Assembly (NCBI GenBank): GCA_937916845.1
Contig: CALFSK010000067.1
Coordinates: 141,920 to 205,919, forward strand
DNA from: an uncultured Lactobacillus sp.
GTDB taxonomy: Bacteria; Bacillota; Bacilli; Lactobacillales; Lactobacillaceae
DNA: 64,000 bases
Reading direction: 5' to 3'
Part shown: piece by piece, positions 32,414 to 42,240 of the stretch
How the letters are laid out: every line of letters starts with the position of its first letter
Position numbering within the stretch: the first letter of the stretch is position 1
Made by a program: the position numbers and the translations under genes
Notes under the pieces: generated by a model
What the model was told of the DNA's origin: nothing
Seen by the model: the letters and a program-made list of their open reading frames with translations, nothing else
The model's database searches: none

Positions 32414-33703
32414 ATGCAGAAAAAAGATGCAAAAAAAGCGCAACGCCTGTCAATTATTCCCGGGTTGGGTCAGTTCTATAATGGCCAAACAATCAAGGGT
32501 GTCCTCTTTATCATCATCTTATTGGCATTCGTAGCAGAGTTTGCCTTAGTTGGGGTTAGCGCATTTGCTAACTTGTTCACATTGGGTTCTGTCTCAATGG
32601 AAGACAACTCATTGTTCATGATGATTTATGGGACGTTACAGATTTTACTGACCATTGTGTTCTTGGTATTTTGGATCGCAAATATGTACGATGCCAAACA
32701 CGTGGCACAATTGATCAACAATGGTAAAAAAGTTTCACACACGTTTAAAGAATTAGGCGCGAACTTATTGGATGGTGGGTTTGCTTACTTACTGACCACA
32801 CCAGCTTACTTCTTAATGATTTTCACGATTGTGTTCCCGGTACTGGTTACCTTACTGATGGCCTTTACCAACTATGATTTTGCCCACATTCCACCGGCAA
32901 TGCTGCTGGACTGGATCGGTTTCAAGAACTTCACGTCAATGTTCTTCTTGAGCAGTTACCGGGCAACGTTTAACGCCGTCTTTGGCTGGACCGTTATTTG
33001 GACGGTCTGCGCGACAACGTTACAAATCATCATTGGGATCGCAACGGCGGTTATTGCCAACCAAAACTTTATCAAGGGCAAGCGGCTATTTGGGGTTATC
33101 TTCTTACTCCCATGGGCCATTCCAGCCTTCGTTTCCATCATGAGTTTCTCAAACATTTTCAACGATTCAGCCGGTGCGATCAACGTGCAAGTCATTGGCT
33201 TATGGAACACCTTGGTTCCATTTGCCCACATTGCACCAATTCACTGGATGACCGATACGTTCTGGACGAAAGTTGCCATTATTATGATTCAAGGCTGGCT
33301 TGGATTCCCATACATCTATGTGATGATTACCGGGATCTTGCAAGCCATTCCCGAAGATTTATACGAAGCCGCAACTTTGGATGGGGCGACCGTGATGCAA
33401 AAGTTCAACAAAATCACGTTACCAACCATCTTCGCAATTGCAGCACCAATCTTCGTGACACAATACACGTTTAACTTCAATAATTTCTCGATGATCTACC
33501 TGTTCAACCAAGGTGGTCCCGGTGATGTCGGTGCAAATGCCGGTGGGACTGATATCTTGATTTCATGGATCTACAAATTAACGACTGGGACGTCACCACA
33601 GTACTCACTTGCGGCTGCCGTTACGTTAATTATTTCCGTACTGGTTATTGGGATTTCACTGATCGTCTTCAAGAAGACGCACGCGTTCGAAATGGGGGAC
33701 TAG
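32414..33703 (+). CDS. malF: Maltodextrin ABC permease
   Basis: A 429-residue inner-membrane permease. Two extra N-terminal membrane segments precede the six-helix BPD_transp_1 core, as in MalF. The ATPase-contact EAA loop is EAATLDGATVMQKFNKITLP (about residues 316-335). ATG 32414 follows a GAAAGGGG site. It lies 3 bases ahead of malG and pairs with it, MalE and the MsmX-type ATPase encoded downstream. Confidence 0.93.
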   Translation: MQKKDAKKAQRLSIIPGLGQFYNGQTIKGVLFIIILLAFVAEFALVGVSAFANLFTLGSVSMEDNSLFMMIYGTLQILLTIVFLVFWIANMYDAKHVAQLINNGKKVSHTFKELGANLLDGGFAYLLTTPAYFLMIFTIVFPVLVTLLMAFTNYDFAHIPPAMLLDWIGFKNFTSMFFLSSYRATFNAVFGWTVIWTVCATTLQIIIGIATAVIANQNFIKGKRLFGVIFLLPWAIPAFVSIMSFSNIFNDSAGAINVQVIGLWNTLVPFAHIAPIHWMTDTFWTKVAIIMIQGWLGFPYIYVMITGILQAIPEDLYEAATLDGATVMQKFNKITLPTIFAIAAPIFVTQYTFNFNNFSMIYLFNQGGPGDVGANAGGTDILISWIYKLTTGTSPQYSLAAAVTLIISVLVIGISLIVFKKTHAFEMGD

Positions 33704-33706
33704 GTT

Positions 33707-34588
33707 ATGGAAAATGCAACTGCACCAACTAAAAATGTAAATTCCAAACAAAATAGCGCCCGGCGGCATCGTTTTTGGAAAGAGTTCTTCACGTATTTTT
33801 ACATGGCGATCTTAGCGATTATTATTATCTATCCGGTATTAATTACCTTCATTACCGCCTTCAAGGATGCCAACGTTTCAGCGTTCGTTCTTGATTTCGG
33901 TGGCAAATGGACCTTAGCCAACTTCAAAGCTCTCTTTACCACGACGCTGTACGGTAGCTGGTACTTGAACACCATGGTGATTTCAATTTCATGTATGGTT
34001 ATTCAAGTTATCGTTGTGACCTTAGCGGGTTACGTTTACAGTCGTTACCGCTTTGCTGGTAAGAAATTCAGTTTAACTTTCTTCATCGTTATCCAAATGG
34101 TGCCAACCATGGCTGCCTTGACCGCTTACTACGTCTTGGCCAACATGTTAAACGCGTTGGACCACTACTGGTTCTTGACCGCCATTTACATTGGTGGTGG
34201 GATTCCACAAAACACTTGGTTGATGAAGGGTTACTTTGATAACGTGCCTTACGACTTAGATGAATCAGCTAAGTTGGACGGGGCCGGAAACTTCAAAATC
34301 TTCTGGTCAATCGTCTTACCACTAGTTAAACCAATGATCGCGGTTCAAGCGCTCTGGGCATTCATGTCACCAGTTCAAGATTACCTGATGGCGAAGTTCT
34401 TATTGACGTCTGAATCACATTACACGGTTGCCGTGGGGTTACAAACATTCATTAATAACGCTCAAAATCAACAAGTCGTCTTATTCTCGGCCGGTGCGAT
34501 TCTAGTGGCGTTACCAATTGCCTGCCTGTTCTTCTACCTACAACGGTTCTTCGTTTCCGGATTACTTGCCGGTGGGAGCAAAGGTTAA
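33707..34588 (+). CDS. malG: Maltodextrin ABC permease
   Basis: A 293-residue permease with six membrane segments. EAA loop [20 protein letters not shown] at about residues 184-203, and the C-terminal GLLAGGSKG is typical of MalG. Starts 3 bases after malF. Its partner is MalF. Confidence 0.93.
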   Translation: MENATAPTKNVNSKQNSARRHRFWKEFFTYFYMAILAIIIIYPVLITFITAFKDANVSAFVLDFGGKWTLANFKALFTTTLYGSWYLNTMVISISCMVIQVIVVTLAGYVYSRYRFAGKKFSLTFFIVIQMVPTMAALTAYYVLANMLNALDHYWFLTAIYIGGGIPQNTWLMKGYFDNVPYDLDESAKLDGAGNFKIFWSIVLPLVKPMIAVQALWAFMSPVQDYLMAKFLLTSESHYTVAVGLQTFINNAQNQQVVLFSAGAILVALPIACLFFYLQRFFVSGLLAGGSKG

Positions 34589-34615
34589 AACAAATTTTAG
34601 TAGGGGTGAATTTAG

Positions 34616-35452
34616 ATGCAGATTTCAGCAAAAAAGGAAGGATCCATCGCATTTCCGGTCCGGTTTTTTGGCAGCCTCTTCTCACCTCGAAGAATGTTTG
34701 CGAACCGTGACAAATATAACTGGTTACAAATTATCGTGATTTTTCTATTCTTAACCGCGGTAATGTTGATGCCAATTCCGTTTTACTATAATCATCAAAC
34801 CAACTTTAACTTAAAGCCGTTCTTACCAACGATTGATCGCATGGCTGACAGTTCAGCGATGCAGACGGCCTTTAAGCAAGCACAGTTTAAAAATCAACAA
34901 TTTACCAACGTGAAACACCAAGTGATTCTGAGCAATCAGGACGAAGTCGCGGGCTTTAACTTAACCGCCGCTGACATGGCCGGACGTAAAAGCGTGATTA
35001 ATTTACGTGCCAAAACGTTCCAAGTCAAAGCAGTCGGTAGCGCGTTTAACGCTAAGTACGTGCCAACGTACAATTTAAAGACCAACGCGCATGATTTCTT
35101 GGTGGACTCTTGGTATCAAAGTAACAAAGTGATGATTGGGCTCTTTATGTTAATGACACTTGGTCTAATCATCGTGGGGGTCAACCTGATCCTCGTTAAT
35201 GGCGCGGCGTTCTTCTTATTCTTGTCGCGGCATAACAAAATCACTCATATTCGCAACTATCGTGAAGCTGTCAACCTCTCATTAATGATGATGGGGATTG
35301 GTAGCCTGCTGGCGATGGTCATTGGCTTGATTCACTTTGACGTGACGATTGAGTTAACGGTCCAGTCGTTGAGCTTAGCCTTCGTTGTGTTATGGGTTTA
35401 CCTTAAGACTAAATTTAAAGATCCAGAAGTTGATGAAGCCGGTGTCTTTTAA
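34616..35452 (+). CDS. malA: MalA-type membrane protein (DUF1189)
   Basis: A 278-residue membrane protein: a first membrane segment at about residues 39-58, an external domain of about 110 residues, then four hydrophobic segments (about 175-260). This matches DUF1189/MalA, a protein found in maltodextrin clusters of streptococci and lactobacilli whose role is unclear. GGGGTGA precedes ATG 34616. It sits between the permease and amylase genes. Confidence 0.8.
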   Translation: MQISAKKEGSIAFPVRFFGSLFSPRRMFANRDKYNWLQIIVIFLFLTAVMLMPIPFYYNHQTNFNLKPFLPTIDRMADSSAMQTAFKQAQFKNQQFTNVKHQVILSNQDEVAGFNLTAADMAGRKSVINLRAKTFQVKAVGSAFNAKYVPTYNLKTNAHDFLVDSWYQSNKVMIGLFMLMTLGLIIVGVNLILVNGAAFFLFLSRHNKITHIRNYREAVNLSLMMMGIGSLLAMVIGLIHFDVTIELTVQSLSLAFVVLWVYLKTKFKDPEVDEAGVF

Positions 35453-35489
35453 CGGCTGGTCAACAATAAAAGAGAAATGAGGAAGATTA

Positions 35490-36812
35490 ATGGCACGCGA
35501 TACGCAAACGAATTTACGCAACGACATGATTTATTCCGTGTTCGTACGTAACTACTCAAAATCTGGTAAATTCGCCGCAGTCACTGCTGATCTGCAACGG
35601 ATCAAGGACCTCGGTACTAATATCTTATGGTTATTACCAATTTATCCAATTGGTGAAGCCAACCGTAAAGGGACCCTCGGATCACCTTACGCCATTAAAG
35701 ATTACCGCGGGATCAACCCGGAATATGGGACCTTGGACGACTTCAAGGCCTTGACGGACCGAGCACACGAGCTTGGGATGAAAGTGATGTTAGACATCGT
35801 CTATAATCACACGTCACCCGACTCCGTACTGGCGACAAAACATCCGGAATGGTTCTACCATGATGCTGAGGGTCAGTTGATGAACAAAGTCGGCGACTGG
35901 AGCGATGTAAAGGATTTGGATTATGGCCAGCATGATTTATGGCAATACCAAATCGACACCTTACTTTACTGGAGCCAGTTTGTTGATGGGTTCCGTTGCG
36001 ACGTTGCGCCATTAGTCCCACTTGATTTTTGGCTAGAAGCGCGTCGACAAGTTAACGCCAAGCATCCTGGCACCTTGTGGTTAGCTGAATCCGCTGGTAG
36101 CGGCTTTATTCAGGAACTACGGGCACAGGGATACGTTGGGTTGTCTGATAGCGAACTCTACCAAGCCTTTGATATGACTTACGATTATGACGTCTTCGGT
36201 GATTTCAAGGATTACTGGCAAGGACGGCGCACGGTGGATGGCTACGTGGACTTGCTTCAACGGCAAGACGCGACCTTCCCAGCAAACTATATCAAGATGC
36301 GTTTCTTAGAAAATCACGACAACGCCCGAATGATGAGCTTGTTGCACAGTCAGCCGGAAGCCGTCAATAATTTGACGTGGATCTTCTTACAACGCGGAAT
36401 TCCGCTAATTTACAACGGGCAAGAATTTTTAGCCGAACACGAACCGTCACTCTTCGATAAGGATGACATCGTGGACGACAAACACGGTGATATTACAGCG
36501 CTGATTCAAAAGCTCGTTGCAATTAAGAAGTTGCCAATTATGCACGCCGCTGATTATCAGCTTGCGGTGGTTGAAGATGGCATCATCAAAGTGACGTATC
36601 GTGGTTCGGGTGAAGCACTGGTTGCTTGGATTCCGTTAAAGGGTCAAGTGAGTGAAGTTGCAACGACCTTGCAAGCCAACACTTACCAGAACTTATTAAC
36701 GGAAACAGCCGTTAAAGTCAGTGACGGTAAAATTGCGGTTAACGGCCAACCCGTTTTAATTAAATATGCCACGGATACAGCGGCCACTAAGGTTGCTGAT
36801 CAATCTAACTAG
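35490..36812 (+). CDS. Intracellular GH13 alpha-amylase/neopullulanase-like enzyme
   Basis: A 440-residue GH13 hydrolase without a signal peptide, so it acts on imported maltodextrin. Motifs: region I DIVYNHTSPDS, nucleophile Asp in DGFRCDVAPL (about 167-176), acid/base Glu in LWLAESAGSG (about 198), and region IV FLENHDNARM (about 271-280). It is shorter than most neopullulanases and lacks a visible N-terminal starch-binding domain. The site GAGGAAG precedes ATG 35490. It should cut maltodextrins to maltose for the phosphorylase. Confidence 0.9.
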   Translation: MARDTQTNLRNDMIYSVFVRNYSKSGKFAAVTADLQRIKDLGTNILWLLPIYPIGEANRKGTLGSPYAIKDYRGINPEYGTLDDFKALTDRAHELGMKVMLDIVYNHTSPDSVLATKHPEWFYHDAEGQLMNKVGDWSDVKDLDYGQHDLWQYQIDTLLYWSQFVDGFRCDVAPLVPLDFWLEARRQVNAKHPGTLWLAESAGSGFIQELRAQGYVGLSDSELYQAFDMTYDYDVFGDFKDYWQGRRTVDGYVDLLQRQDATFPANYIKMRFLENHDNARMMSLLHSQPEAVNNLTWIFLQRGIPLIYNGQEFLAEHEPSLFDKDDIVDDKHGDITALIQKLVAIKKLPIMHAADYQLAVVEDGIIKVTYRGSGEALVAWIPLKGQVSEVATTLQANTYQNLLTETAVKVSDGKIAVNGQPVLIKYATDTAATKVADQSN

Positions 36813-36913
36813 CTGAAAGTCAGCTTTAATTTTTGAACGTAAAAGCAACCGGTTGCAGTCGGTTGCGTATTAGGACGTAGTTTAGTAGTGAGAAAATAGG
36901 GGAGTGGATTTCG

Positions 36914-38020
36914 ATGGTTGAAATGAATCTCGAACACATTTACAAAAAATACGAAGGTAACGAAAAGTACTCCGTTACTGATATGAACTTAGATATTAAA
37001 GATGGGGAATTCGTCTTCTTCATTGGCCCATCTGGTTGTGGGAAGTCAACCACGTTACGGATGATTGCCGGACTAGAAGACATCACAAAGGGTGACTTCA
37101 AGATGAACGGCCAGGTCATGAACGACGTGGAACCTAAGAACCGCGACATTGCGATGGTTTTCCAAACTTACGCTTTGTACCCAAACATGTCCGTTTTCGA
37201 TAACATGGCCTTCGGGTTAAAGATTCGCAAGACGTACAGCAATACGGAAATTAAGAAACGGGTCGACAACGCTGCTGAACAACTTGGTTTGACCGACTTC
37301 TTACAACGGCGCCCTGCTAACCTTTCCGGTGGGCAACGTCAACGGGTTGCCTTAGGCCGAGCCATTGTTCGGGATGCCGGCACGTTCTTACTTGATGAAC
37401 CACTATCTAACTTGGATGCCAAGTTACGGGTTGACATGCGGACGACAATCGCCCAAATGCACCAACGTTTAAAGACTAACATGATTTACGTCACCCATGA
37501 CCAAATTGAAGCGATGACCATGGCTGACCGAATCGTGATTATGAACGATGGTAAGATCATGCAAGTTGGGACCCCTCATCAACTTTATAATGAACCAGTT
37601 AACCAATTCGTGGCTGGGTTCATGGGGTCGCCATCAATGAACTTCTTTAACGCAACGTTACACGATGGTCGCGTGACGGATGGTGAAGGTTTGGACGTTG
37701 CCGTGCCAGAAGGTCAATTAAAGACTTTGAAGGCCCAAGGTTACGACCAGAAACAAATGATCGTCGGGATTCGCCCAGAAGATATTCACGCTGAACGGAT
37801 TGCGCTTGAAGCAATGCCAGATTCCATTGTTAACACTAAAGTCGTCGTTTCAGAATTCTTAGGCGCTGAAAGCATGCTTTATTGCAAAGCTGGTAAGTCT
37901 AAGTTTACGGCCCAAGTTGATGCGCGTGATTACCACAATCCTGGTGAAAACGTTGAAGTTGCTTTTGAAATGGCCAAAGCACATTTCTTCGATCCAGAAA
38001 CAAAGGATGTTATTCGTTAA
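36914..38020 (+). CDS. msmX: Sugar ABC transporter ATPase, MsmX/MsmK type
   Basis: A 368-residue ATPase of the CUT1 family energising MalFG. Walker A GPSGCGKST (residues 38-46), Q-loop in VFQTYALYPNM, signature LSGGQRQR (about 135-142), Walker B FLLDEPLSNLD, H-loop THDQ. The C-terminal 130 residues form the TOBE-type regulatory domain. In Gram-positives this ATPase often serves several sugar importers. It lies 101 bases after the amylase gene and 24 before the phosphorylase gene. Confidence 0.93.
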   Translation: MVEMNLEHIYKKYEGNEKYSVTDMNLDIKDGEFVFFIGPSGCGKSTTLRMIAGLEDITKGDFKMNGQVMNDVEPKNRDIAMVFQTYALYPNMSVFDNMAFGLKIRKTYSNTEIKKRVDNAAEQLGLTDFLQRRPANLSGGQRQRVALGRAIVRDAGTFLLDEPLSNLDAKLRVDMRTTIAQMHQRLKTNMIYVTHDQIEAMTMADRIVIMNDGKIMQVGTPHQLYNEPVNQFVAGFMGSPSMNFFNATLHDGRVTDGEGLDVAVPEGQLKTLKAQGYDQKQMIVGIRPEDIHAERIALEAMPDSIVNTKVVVSEFLGAESMLYCKAGKSKFTAQVDARDYHNPGENVEVAFEMAKAHFFDPETKDVIR

Positions 38021-38044
38021 TTCGTCCAAGGAGGAGCAATTGTC

Positions 38045-40315
38045 ATGAAACGTATTTTTGAAGTGAATCCGTGGCACGTGGTCAGTCATGAACTGGTTCC
38101 AACGGATAAACGATTACAAGAAAGTATGACGAGCATCGGTAACGGCTACATGGGGATGCGCGGTATGTTTGAAGAACACTACTCTAACGATACTTTGAAG
38201 GGTATCTACGTCGGGGGCGTTTGGTATCCTGACAAGACGCGTGTTGGTTGGTGGAAAAATGGGTATCCCGATTACTTCGGTAAGGTCGTCAATGCGGTTA
38301 ACTTCATTAAAGTTAACTTGACGATCGACGGGGACCAGGTTGATTTAGCTAAGGACGATATTAGCGACTTTATGGTTGATTTGGACATGCACACCGGCGT
38401 TCTCCGGCGTTCGTTCATTGTGACTAAAGGCGAGAAAAAGGTCCAATTCTTAATCGATCGCTTTGTCAGTGCTGACCAAAAGGAATTATTTGACGTTCAT
38501 TATAGCGTTCATAATTTGAGTGCGGAACCCGTCCAAATTGGGTTTATTTCCCAAATCGACGCCGATGTCTTCAACGAAGATGCTAACTACGACGAACAAT
38601 TCTGGCAAGTTCTCGATAAAAGTCACGCGATGACTGGCGGGAGTATGGTCGCTGAAACTAAACCAAATGATTTTGGCACCCCCCGTTTCACGTTGGGCAT
38701 GCAAATGTTGCACGTGACGGATTTCCGCGGCGTGGATGCTCCGGAAACGGAAAAAGCCGTCACGAACATCTTCCGCGGGACTTTAGCACCTGATGAAACC
38801 AAGAACTTTGAAAAACGGGTCATCGTGGTCACTTCCCGTGATTATAAAGATATCAGAACGCTACGTAGCGGTTTGGCAACGTTGACAGAAAATGTCAATG
38901 CCCAATCATATGAAGACTTATTACAAGCGCACCAAGCAGTCTGGGCAAAGCGCTGGGAATTAGCTGACGTGGTCATTGATGGTGACGACGCGGCGCAACA
39001 GGGGATTCGTTTCAACCTCTTCCAGTTATTCTCAACGTACTATGGTGAAGACAAACGATTGAACTTAGGACCAAAGGGCTTTACCGGTGAAAAATACGGT
39101 GGTGCGACCTATTGGGATACCGAAGCTTTCGGGGTACCATTCTACTTGTCATTAGCCAAGCCAAAAGTTACCGAAAACTTATTGGAATACCGCTACAACC
39201 AGCTGGCAGGTGCGTTCCATAACGCTAAGCAGCAAGGGTTGGCAGGGGCACTCTACCCAATGGTGACCTTTAATGGGATCGAATGTCATAACGAATGGGA
39301 AATCACCTTTGAAGAAATTCATCGGAACGGTTCCATCGCTTACGCCATCTTTAACTACACCCGCTATACGGGTGACGAGACGTACTTGAAGACCAAAGGG
39401 ATCGACGTTTTGACGGCCATCTCACGTTTTTGGGCCGATCGGGTACACTTCTCAGAACGCAAGCAAATGTACATGATTCACGGTGTAACTGGACCTAATG
39501 AGTATGAAAACAATGTCAATAACAACTGGTACACCAACCTGATGGCACGTTGGACATTGAAATACACGTTAGCCAGCTTAAAGAAGGTCAGCGCTGAAAA
39601 GCAACAAGCCTTAGACGTTACCGATGCCGAATTGGCGAAATGGCAAGATATCGTGGACCGGATGTATTTGCCACACGATGACAAACTCGGCATCTTCGTT
39701 CAACACGATACGTTCTTGGACAAGGACTTGAAGCCCGTTTCGACGATTCCGGCAGATCAACGCCCAATCAACCAACACTGGTCATGGGATCACATCTTGC
39801 GGTCACCATACATCAAGCAAGCGGACGTCTTACAAGGCATCTACTACTTCATGGACCGGTTCACACCGGAACAAAAGAAGGCTAACTTTGACTTCTACGA
39901 ACCGTTGACGGTCCACGAATCCAGCTTGTCGCCCGCAGTTCACGCCGTATTAGCAGCTGACTTGCACTACGAAGACAAAGCGGTTGAAATGTATCAACGG
40001 ACTGCTCGGTTAGACCTTGATAACTACAACAACGACACGGTCGACGGCTTACACATTACGTCGATGACCGGTTCGTGGTTGGCAATCGTACAAGGCTTTG
40101 CTGGGATGCGTGTTAAGGATGATACGTTGGCGTTTGCACCGTTTGTCCCTAACGCTTGGACCCATTATCAGTTCCACGTTAACTTCCGCGGTCGGCTCTT
40201 AAAAGTCGACGTCGATCAACAAGGAACGACAGTGACACTCGTCTCTGGTGAACCATTGACCATTGAATTGAACGGTAACGCAGTGAAAGTTGCCGATACC
40301 GTTTCAACGAAATAA
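38045..40315 (+). CDS. mapA: Maltose phosphorylase (GH65)
   Basis: A 756-residue cytosolic GH65 enzyme that splits maltose with phosphate to beta-glucose 1-phosphate and glucose, saving one ATP. The N-terminal beta-sandwich (residues 1-270) is followed by the (alpha/alpha)6 barrel with [14 protein letters not shown] and the catalytic Glu in [13 protein letters not shown] (about residue 485). AAGGAGG precedes the ATG. Its size matches the L. brevis enzyme. Last gene of the operon; the beta-glucose 1-phosphate mutase expected to follow in the pathway is not in this window. Confidence 0.94.
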   Translation: MKRIFEVNPWHVVSHELVPTDKRLQESMTSIGNGYMGMRGMFEEHYSNDTLKGIYVGGVWYPDKTRVGWWKNGYPDYFGKVVNAVNFIKVNLTIDGDQVDLAKDDISDFMVDLDMHTGVLRRSFIVTKGEKKVQFLIDRFVSADQKELFDVHYSVHNLSAEPVQIGFISQIDADVFNEDANYDEQFWQVLDKSHAMTGGSMVAETKPNDFGTPRFTLGMQMLHVTDFRGVDAPETEKAVTNIFRGTLAPDETKNFEKRVIVVTSRDYKDIRTLRSGLATLTENVNAQSYEDLLQAHQAVWAKRWELADVVIDGDDAAQQGIRFNLFQLFSTYYGEDKRLNLGPKGFTGEKYGGATYWDTEAFGVPFYLSLAKPKVTENLLEYRYNQLAGAFHNAKQQGLAGALYPMVTFNGIECHNEWEITFEEIHRNGSIAYAIFNYTRYTGDETYLKTKGIDVLTAISRFWADRVHFSERKQMYMIHGVTGPNEYENNVNNNWYTNLMARWTLKYTLASLKKVSAEKQQALDVTDAELAKWQDIVDRMYLPHDDKLGIFVQHDTFLDKDLKPVSTIPADQRPINQHWSWDHILRSPYIKQADVLQGIYYFMDRFTPEQKKANFDFYEPLTVHESSLSPAVHAVLAADLHYEDKAVEMYQRTARLDLDNYNNDTVDGLHITSMTGSWLAIVQGFAGMRVKDDTLAFAPFVPNAWTHYQFHVNFRGRLLKVDVDQQGTTVTLVSGEPLTIELNGNAVKVADTVSTK

Positions 40316-40319
40316 ACAC

Positions 40320-40359
40320 ACTTGACCCTAACCTGGCCGAAACTGGTTAAGGTCAAGTC
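40320..40359 (+). terminator. Hairpin after mapA without T run
   Basis: ACTTGACC/GGTCAAGT arms with inner TAACC/GGTTA. It lacks a U tract, so it may protect the 3' end rather than terminate. Confidence 0.5.
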
Positions 40360-40402
40360 CTAACCCTAGAATGATTAACCCTCATTCTAACCTACTCCTA
40401 AA

Positions 40403-40435
40403 TAGACGCCCATCTGCGAATGGACGTCTTTTTTG
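40403..40435 (+). terminator. Terminator of the maltodextrin operon
   Basis: AGACGCCCAT/ATGGACGTCT hairpin followed by TTTTTT. Confidence 0.85.
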
Positions 40436-40452
40436 AGTTGTGATGGGTAATC

Positions 40453-40626
40453 TCCGCTCCGTCAGTCAGCGTCGGTGTGCTGTGGGGTCGGTCGCAGCCG
40501 TAGTGCGGTCTGCTCCCTCGATTCCAAGCCGATGACCCACGTCTTGAAATCGCCCCGCAACATCCAGCCGGCCAAGCACCCCGGCTGATGTTGCCGACAC
40601 AGCACACCAACGCTGACTGACGGAGC
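40453..40626 (-). repeat. Cloverleaf element module A, solitary copy A3
   Basis: Closed by CGCTGACTGAC and its complement, a different sequence from other copies but still paired. Arm 1 is GCAACATCAGCCGG with a matching arm ending in ATGTTGC. No module B next to it. Minus orientation. Confidence 0.85.
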
Positions 40627-40686
40627 TAAATAGCATACTACTACCATGAGTGACTGACATTTATTGAATATTAATAGTATCAGGGA

Positions 40687-41058
40687 AGGTTAAAAGTTAA
40701 ATTTCGAGATTGCTTACGGTTGTATCAGTATTAGACTAATACAAATTAACTACTTGTGAGTTAGTCCGGTTACCACTGATGGTCCGATATTGATAACAAT
40801 ACTAAGACTGTTTTGAGCGCAGTCGGGTAGTGTTGATGTGCTGTGTCGGCAAGATTGGCGAGTGAATTTTACGCCAATTTTGCGGGGCACTTCAAAGACG
40901 TGGGTTATCGGCTTTGAAGTGAGGTTCCAGACCGCACTTCGGCTGGGACCATCCCCCATAGCACATCAATACTACCCGACGGAGCGGATGATTTAGGAGT
41001 GACTATCGCTACTGTTACGTTGTTAATAGCGATTTTAGACTTTTCAATCTTTAGTAAA
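40687..41058 (+). mobile_element. Composite element, copy 3, with internal deletion in B
   Basis: About 370 bases with left and right flanks homologous to copy 2 (shared TTGTATCAGTATT and GAGTGACTATCGCTACT). Module B is reduced to its first 30 bases or so (near 40758-40790), and module A4 is intact. The deletion lies between the outer ends of B. Confidence 0.65.
40822..40987 (+). repeat. Cloverleaf element module A, copy A4
   Basis: Outer stem GTCGGGTAGT/ACTACCCGAC; arm 2 CACTTCAAAG/CTTTGAAGTG around GACGTGGGTTATCGG; arm 3 GGTTCCAG/CTGGGACC. Arm 2 differs from A5 (AATTCAAAG/CTTTGAATT) by paired changes. Confidence 0.85.
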
Positions 41059-41062
41059 TAAC

Positions 41063-41107
41063 GCAAAAAATCAGCTTGTAGGATCAAATCCGACCTTGCA
41101 AGCTGAT
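41063..41107 (-). terminator. Terminator of the quinone-oxidoreductase-like gene
   Basis: On the minus strand, AATCAGCTTG and CAAGCTGATT arms flank a partly paired centre and are followed by TTTTTTG. Confidence 0.85.
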
Positions 41108-41122
41108 TCTATTTGAAAATGA

Positions 41123-42037
41123 CTATTTAGCGACGATTAATTGGCCGCTGTACGGTTCATCCAGTAACGTGTGCCCCTGAATGAAGCCGTCCAACGTGAA
41201 GGGCAGCTGCTGCGCAATGTCGACGGTTAACTGTCCTGTCCTGAGTAACTTGAATAACATCTGCAAGGTGGCCTGATCCGAAATCACATTCGTTGGGTGC
41301 AGTACCTGGAACCGGATCGACTTACTAGTTGCGGGTAGGTGGGTCGCAAACGACGCGATGGTCGCGTTGAATTTTGCCATTGCGAGCTCATCTTTACCAT
41401 TCGTATTGTCGTGACTGACATTGATAATCACGTCGCCCCGGTCTGCTAAAACGTGGACCGGGTTTTGACGGTCGGGCGCGACAACTTGTTCGACCCCGAG
41501 TGCGGTCAACTTATCAGTAAAGTGTGATGGGGCAATGGCAATGACGTTTGCACCTAGACGTTGCGCCAACTGGATCGTTAACATTCCGACCATACTGCCG
41601 GCACCTTGGACGATGACGGTCTGATCCTTCTGGACGTCCGCAAAGTAACGGACGGCTTTGTAAGCGATGATTCCCGGCGTAATTAAACTGGCTGCTTGTG
41701 CGGGAGTGACATCGTTTGGCACCGTCACGGCTAAGTCACTATCTAGCGTGACTTGCTCAGCGTAAGTGTGCTGGGCGTGGGCCGCAACGAGTGTGCCAAT
41801 GTCTAGCCCCGTTACCCCGGGACCGACTTTGAGCACCTTGCCCACGACATCGTGTCCAGGAATAGTTGGTAAAACTAAGTCGGTTCCCGTGCCTAGACGT
41901 TCGCGACGGTCCTGGTCGTTCAAATTGACAGCGAGTGTTTCAATAGTAATTTGATTATTAGCTGGTTCAAGCACCGGTTGAGTAATCGTTTCAAAAACGG
42001 CGGGTCCCCCAAATTTACGATAACCATATGCAAGCAT
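41123..42037 (-). CDS. Zinc-independent alcohol dehydrogenase/quinone oxidoreductase-like protein
   Basis: A 304-residue MDR-superfamily NADPH oxidoreductase. The N-terminal GroES-like domain (residues 1-120) includes IPGHDVVGKVLKVGPGV; the Rossmann domain has IVQGAGSMVGMLTIQLA (about 143-159), where a Gly-rich turn binds NADPH. Zinc ligands of true alcohol dehydrogenases are absent. Start set at ATG 42037, since AGGGGA lies 6 bases upstream; a longer ATG at 42058 overlaps it. Electron acceptor unknown (quinones or enals likely). Single gene. Confidence 0.88.
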   Translation of the reverse strand: MLAYGYRKFGGPAVFETITQPVLEPANNQITIETLAVNLNDQDRRERLGTGTDLVLPTIPGHDVVGKVLKVGPGVTGLDIGTLVAAHAQHTYAEQVTLDSDLAVTVPNDVTPAQAASLITPGIIAYKAVRYFADVQKDQTVIVQGAGSMVGMLTIQLAQRLGANVIAIAPSHFTDKLTALGVEQVVAPDRQNPVHVLADRGDVIINVSHDNTNGKDELAMAKFNATIASFATHLPATSKSIRFQVLHPTNVISDQATLQMLFKLLRTGQLTVDIAQQLPFTLDGFIQGHTLLDEPYSGQLIVAK

Positions 42038-42067
42038 CTCAAATCCCCTGCTATGCAAAATATGGAG

Positions 42068-42100
42068 AAATGTAGAAAATCATTACTGGTTTCCACATTT
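42068..42100. promoter_or_regulatory. Inverted repeat upstream of the quinone-oxidoreductase-like gene
   Basis: AAATGTAGAAA and TTTCCACATTT form arms with one mismatch around an 11-base centre, 30-60 bases before the start codon. It may be a MarR/HxlR-type operator. Confidence 0.45.
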
Positions 42101-42104
42101 AGAA

Positions 42105-42240
42105 AGGTTACATAGTTCCTTTCTTAATTTTACTTGCTGCCGTTATGACGTCGGTATTCCGATGTTCCATCAGGGAGCAATCACATTGACCAACTATGAC
42201 AGCTTAAGGGCGTTAGCCAGCCCCGTTAAATTATTAATTT
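42105..42240 (-). ncRNA. Possible TnpB guide RNA (omega/reRNA) region
   Basis: The sequence directly 3' of the tnpB stop on its coding strand is gene-free and contains a short GGGGC/GCCC-type stem. In IS200/IS605 elements this region is transcribed as the TnpB guide RNA, which ends at the element right end. Exact ends not determined here. Confidence 0.3.

Noticed and set aside
40398..40660. Three 61-70 residue ORFs in the solitary A copy
   Set aside because: Same repeat sequence read in three frames, with no conserved product.
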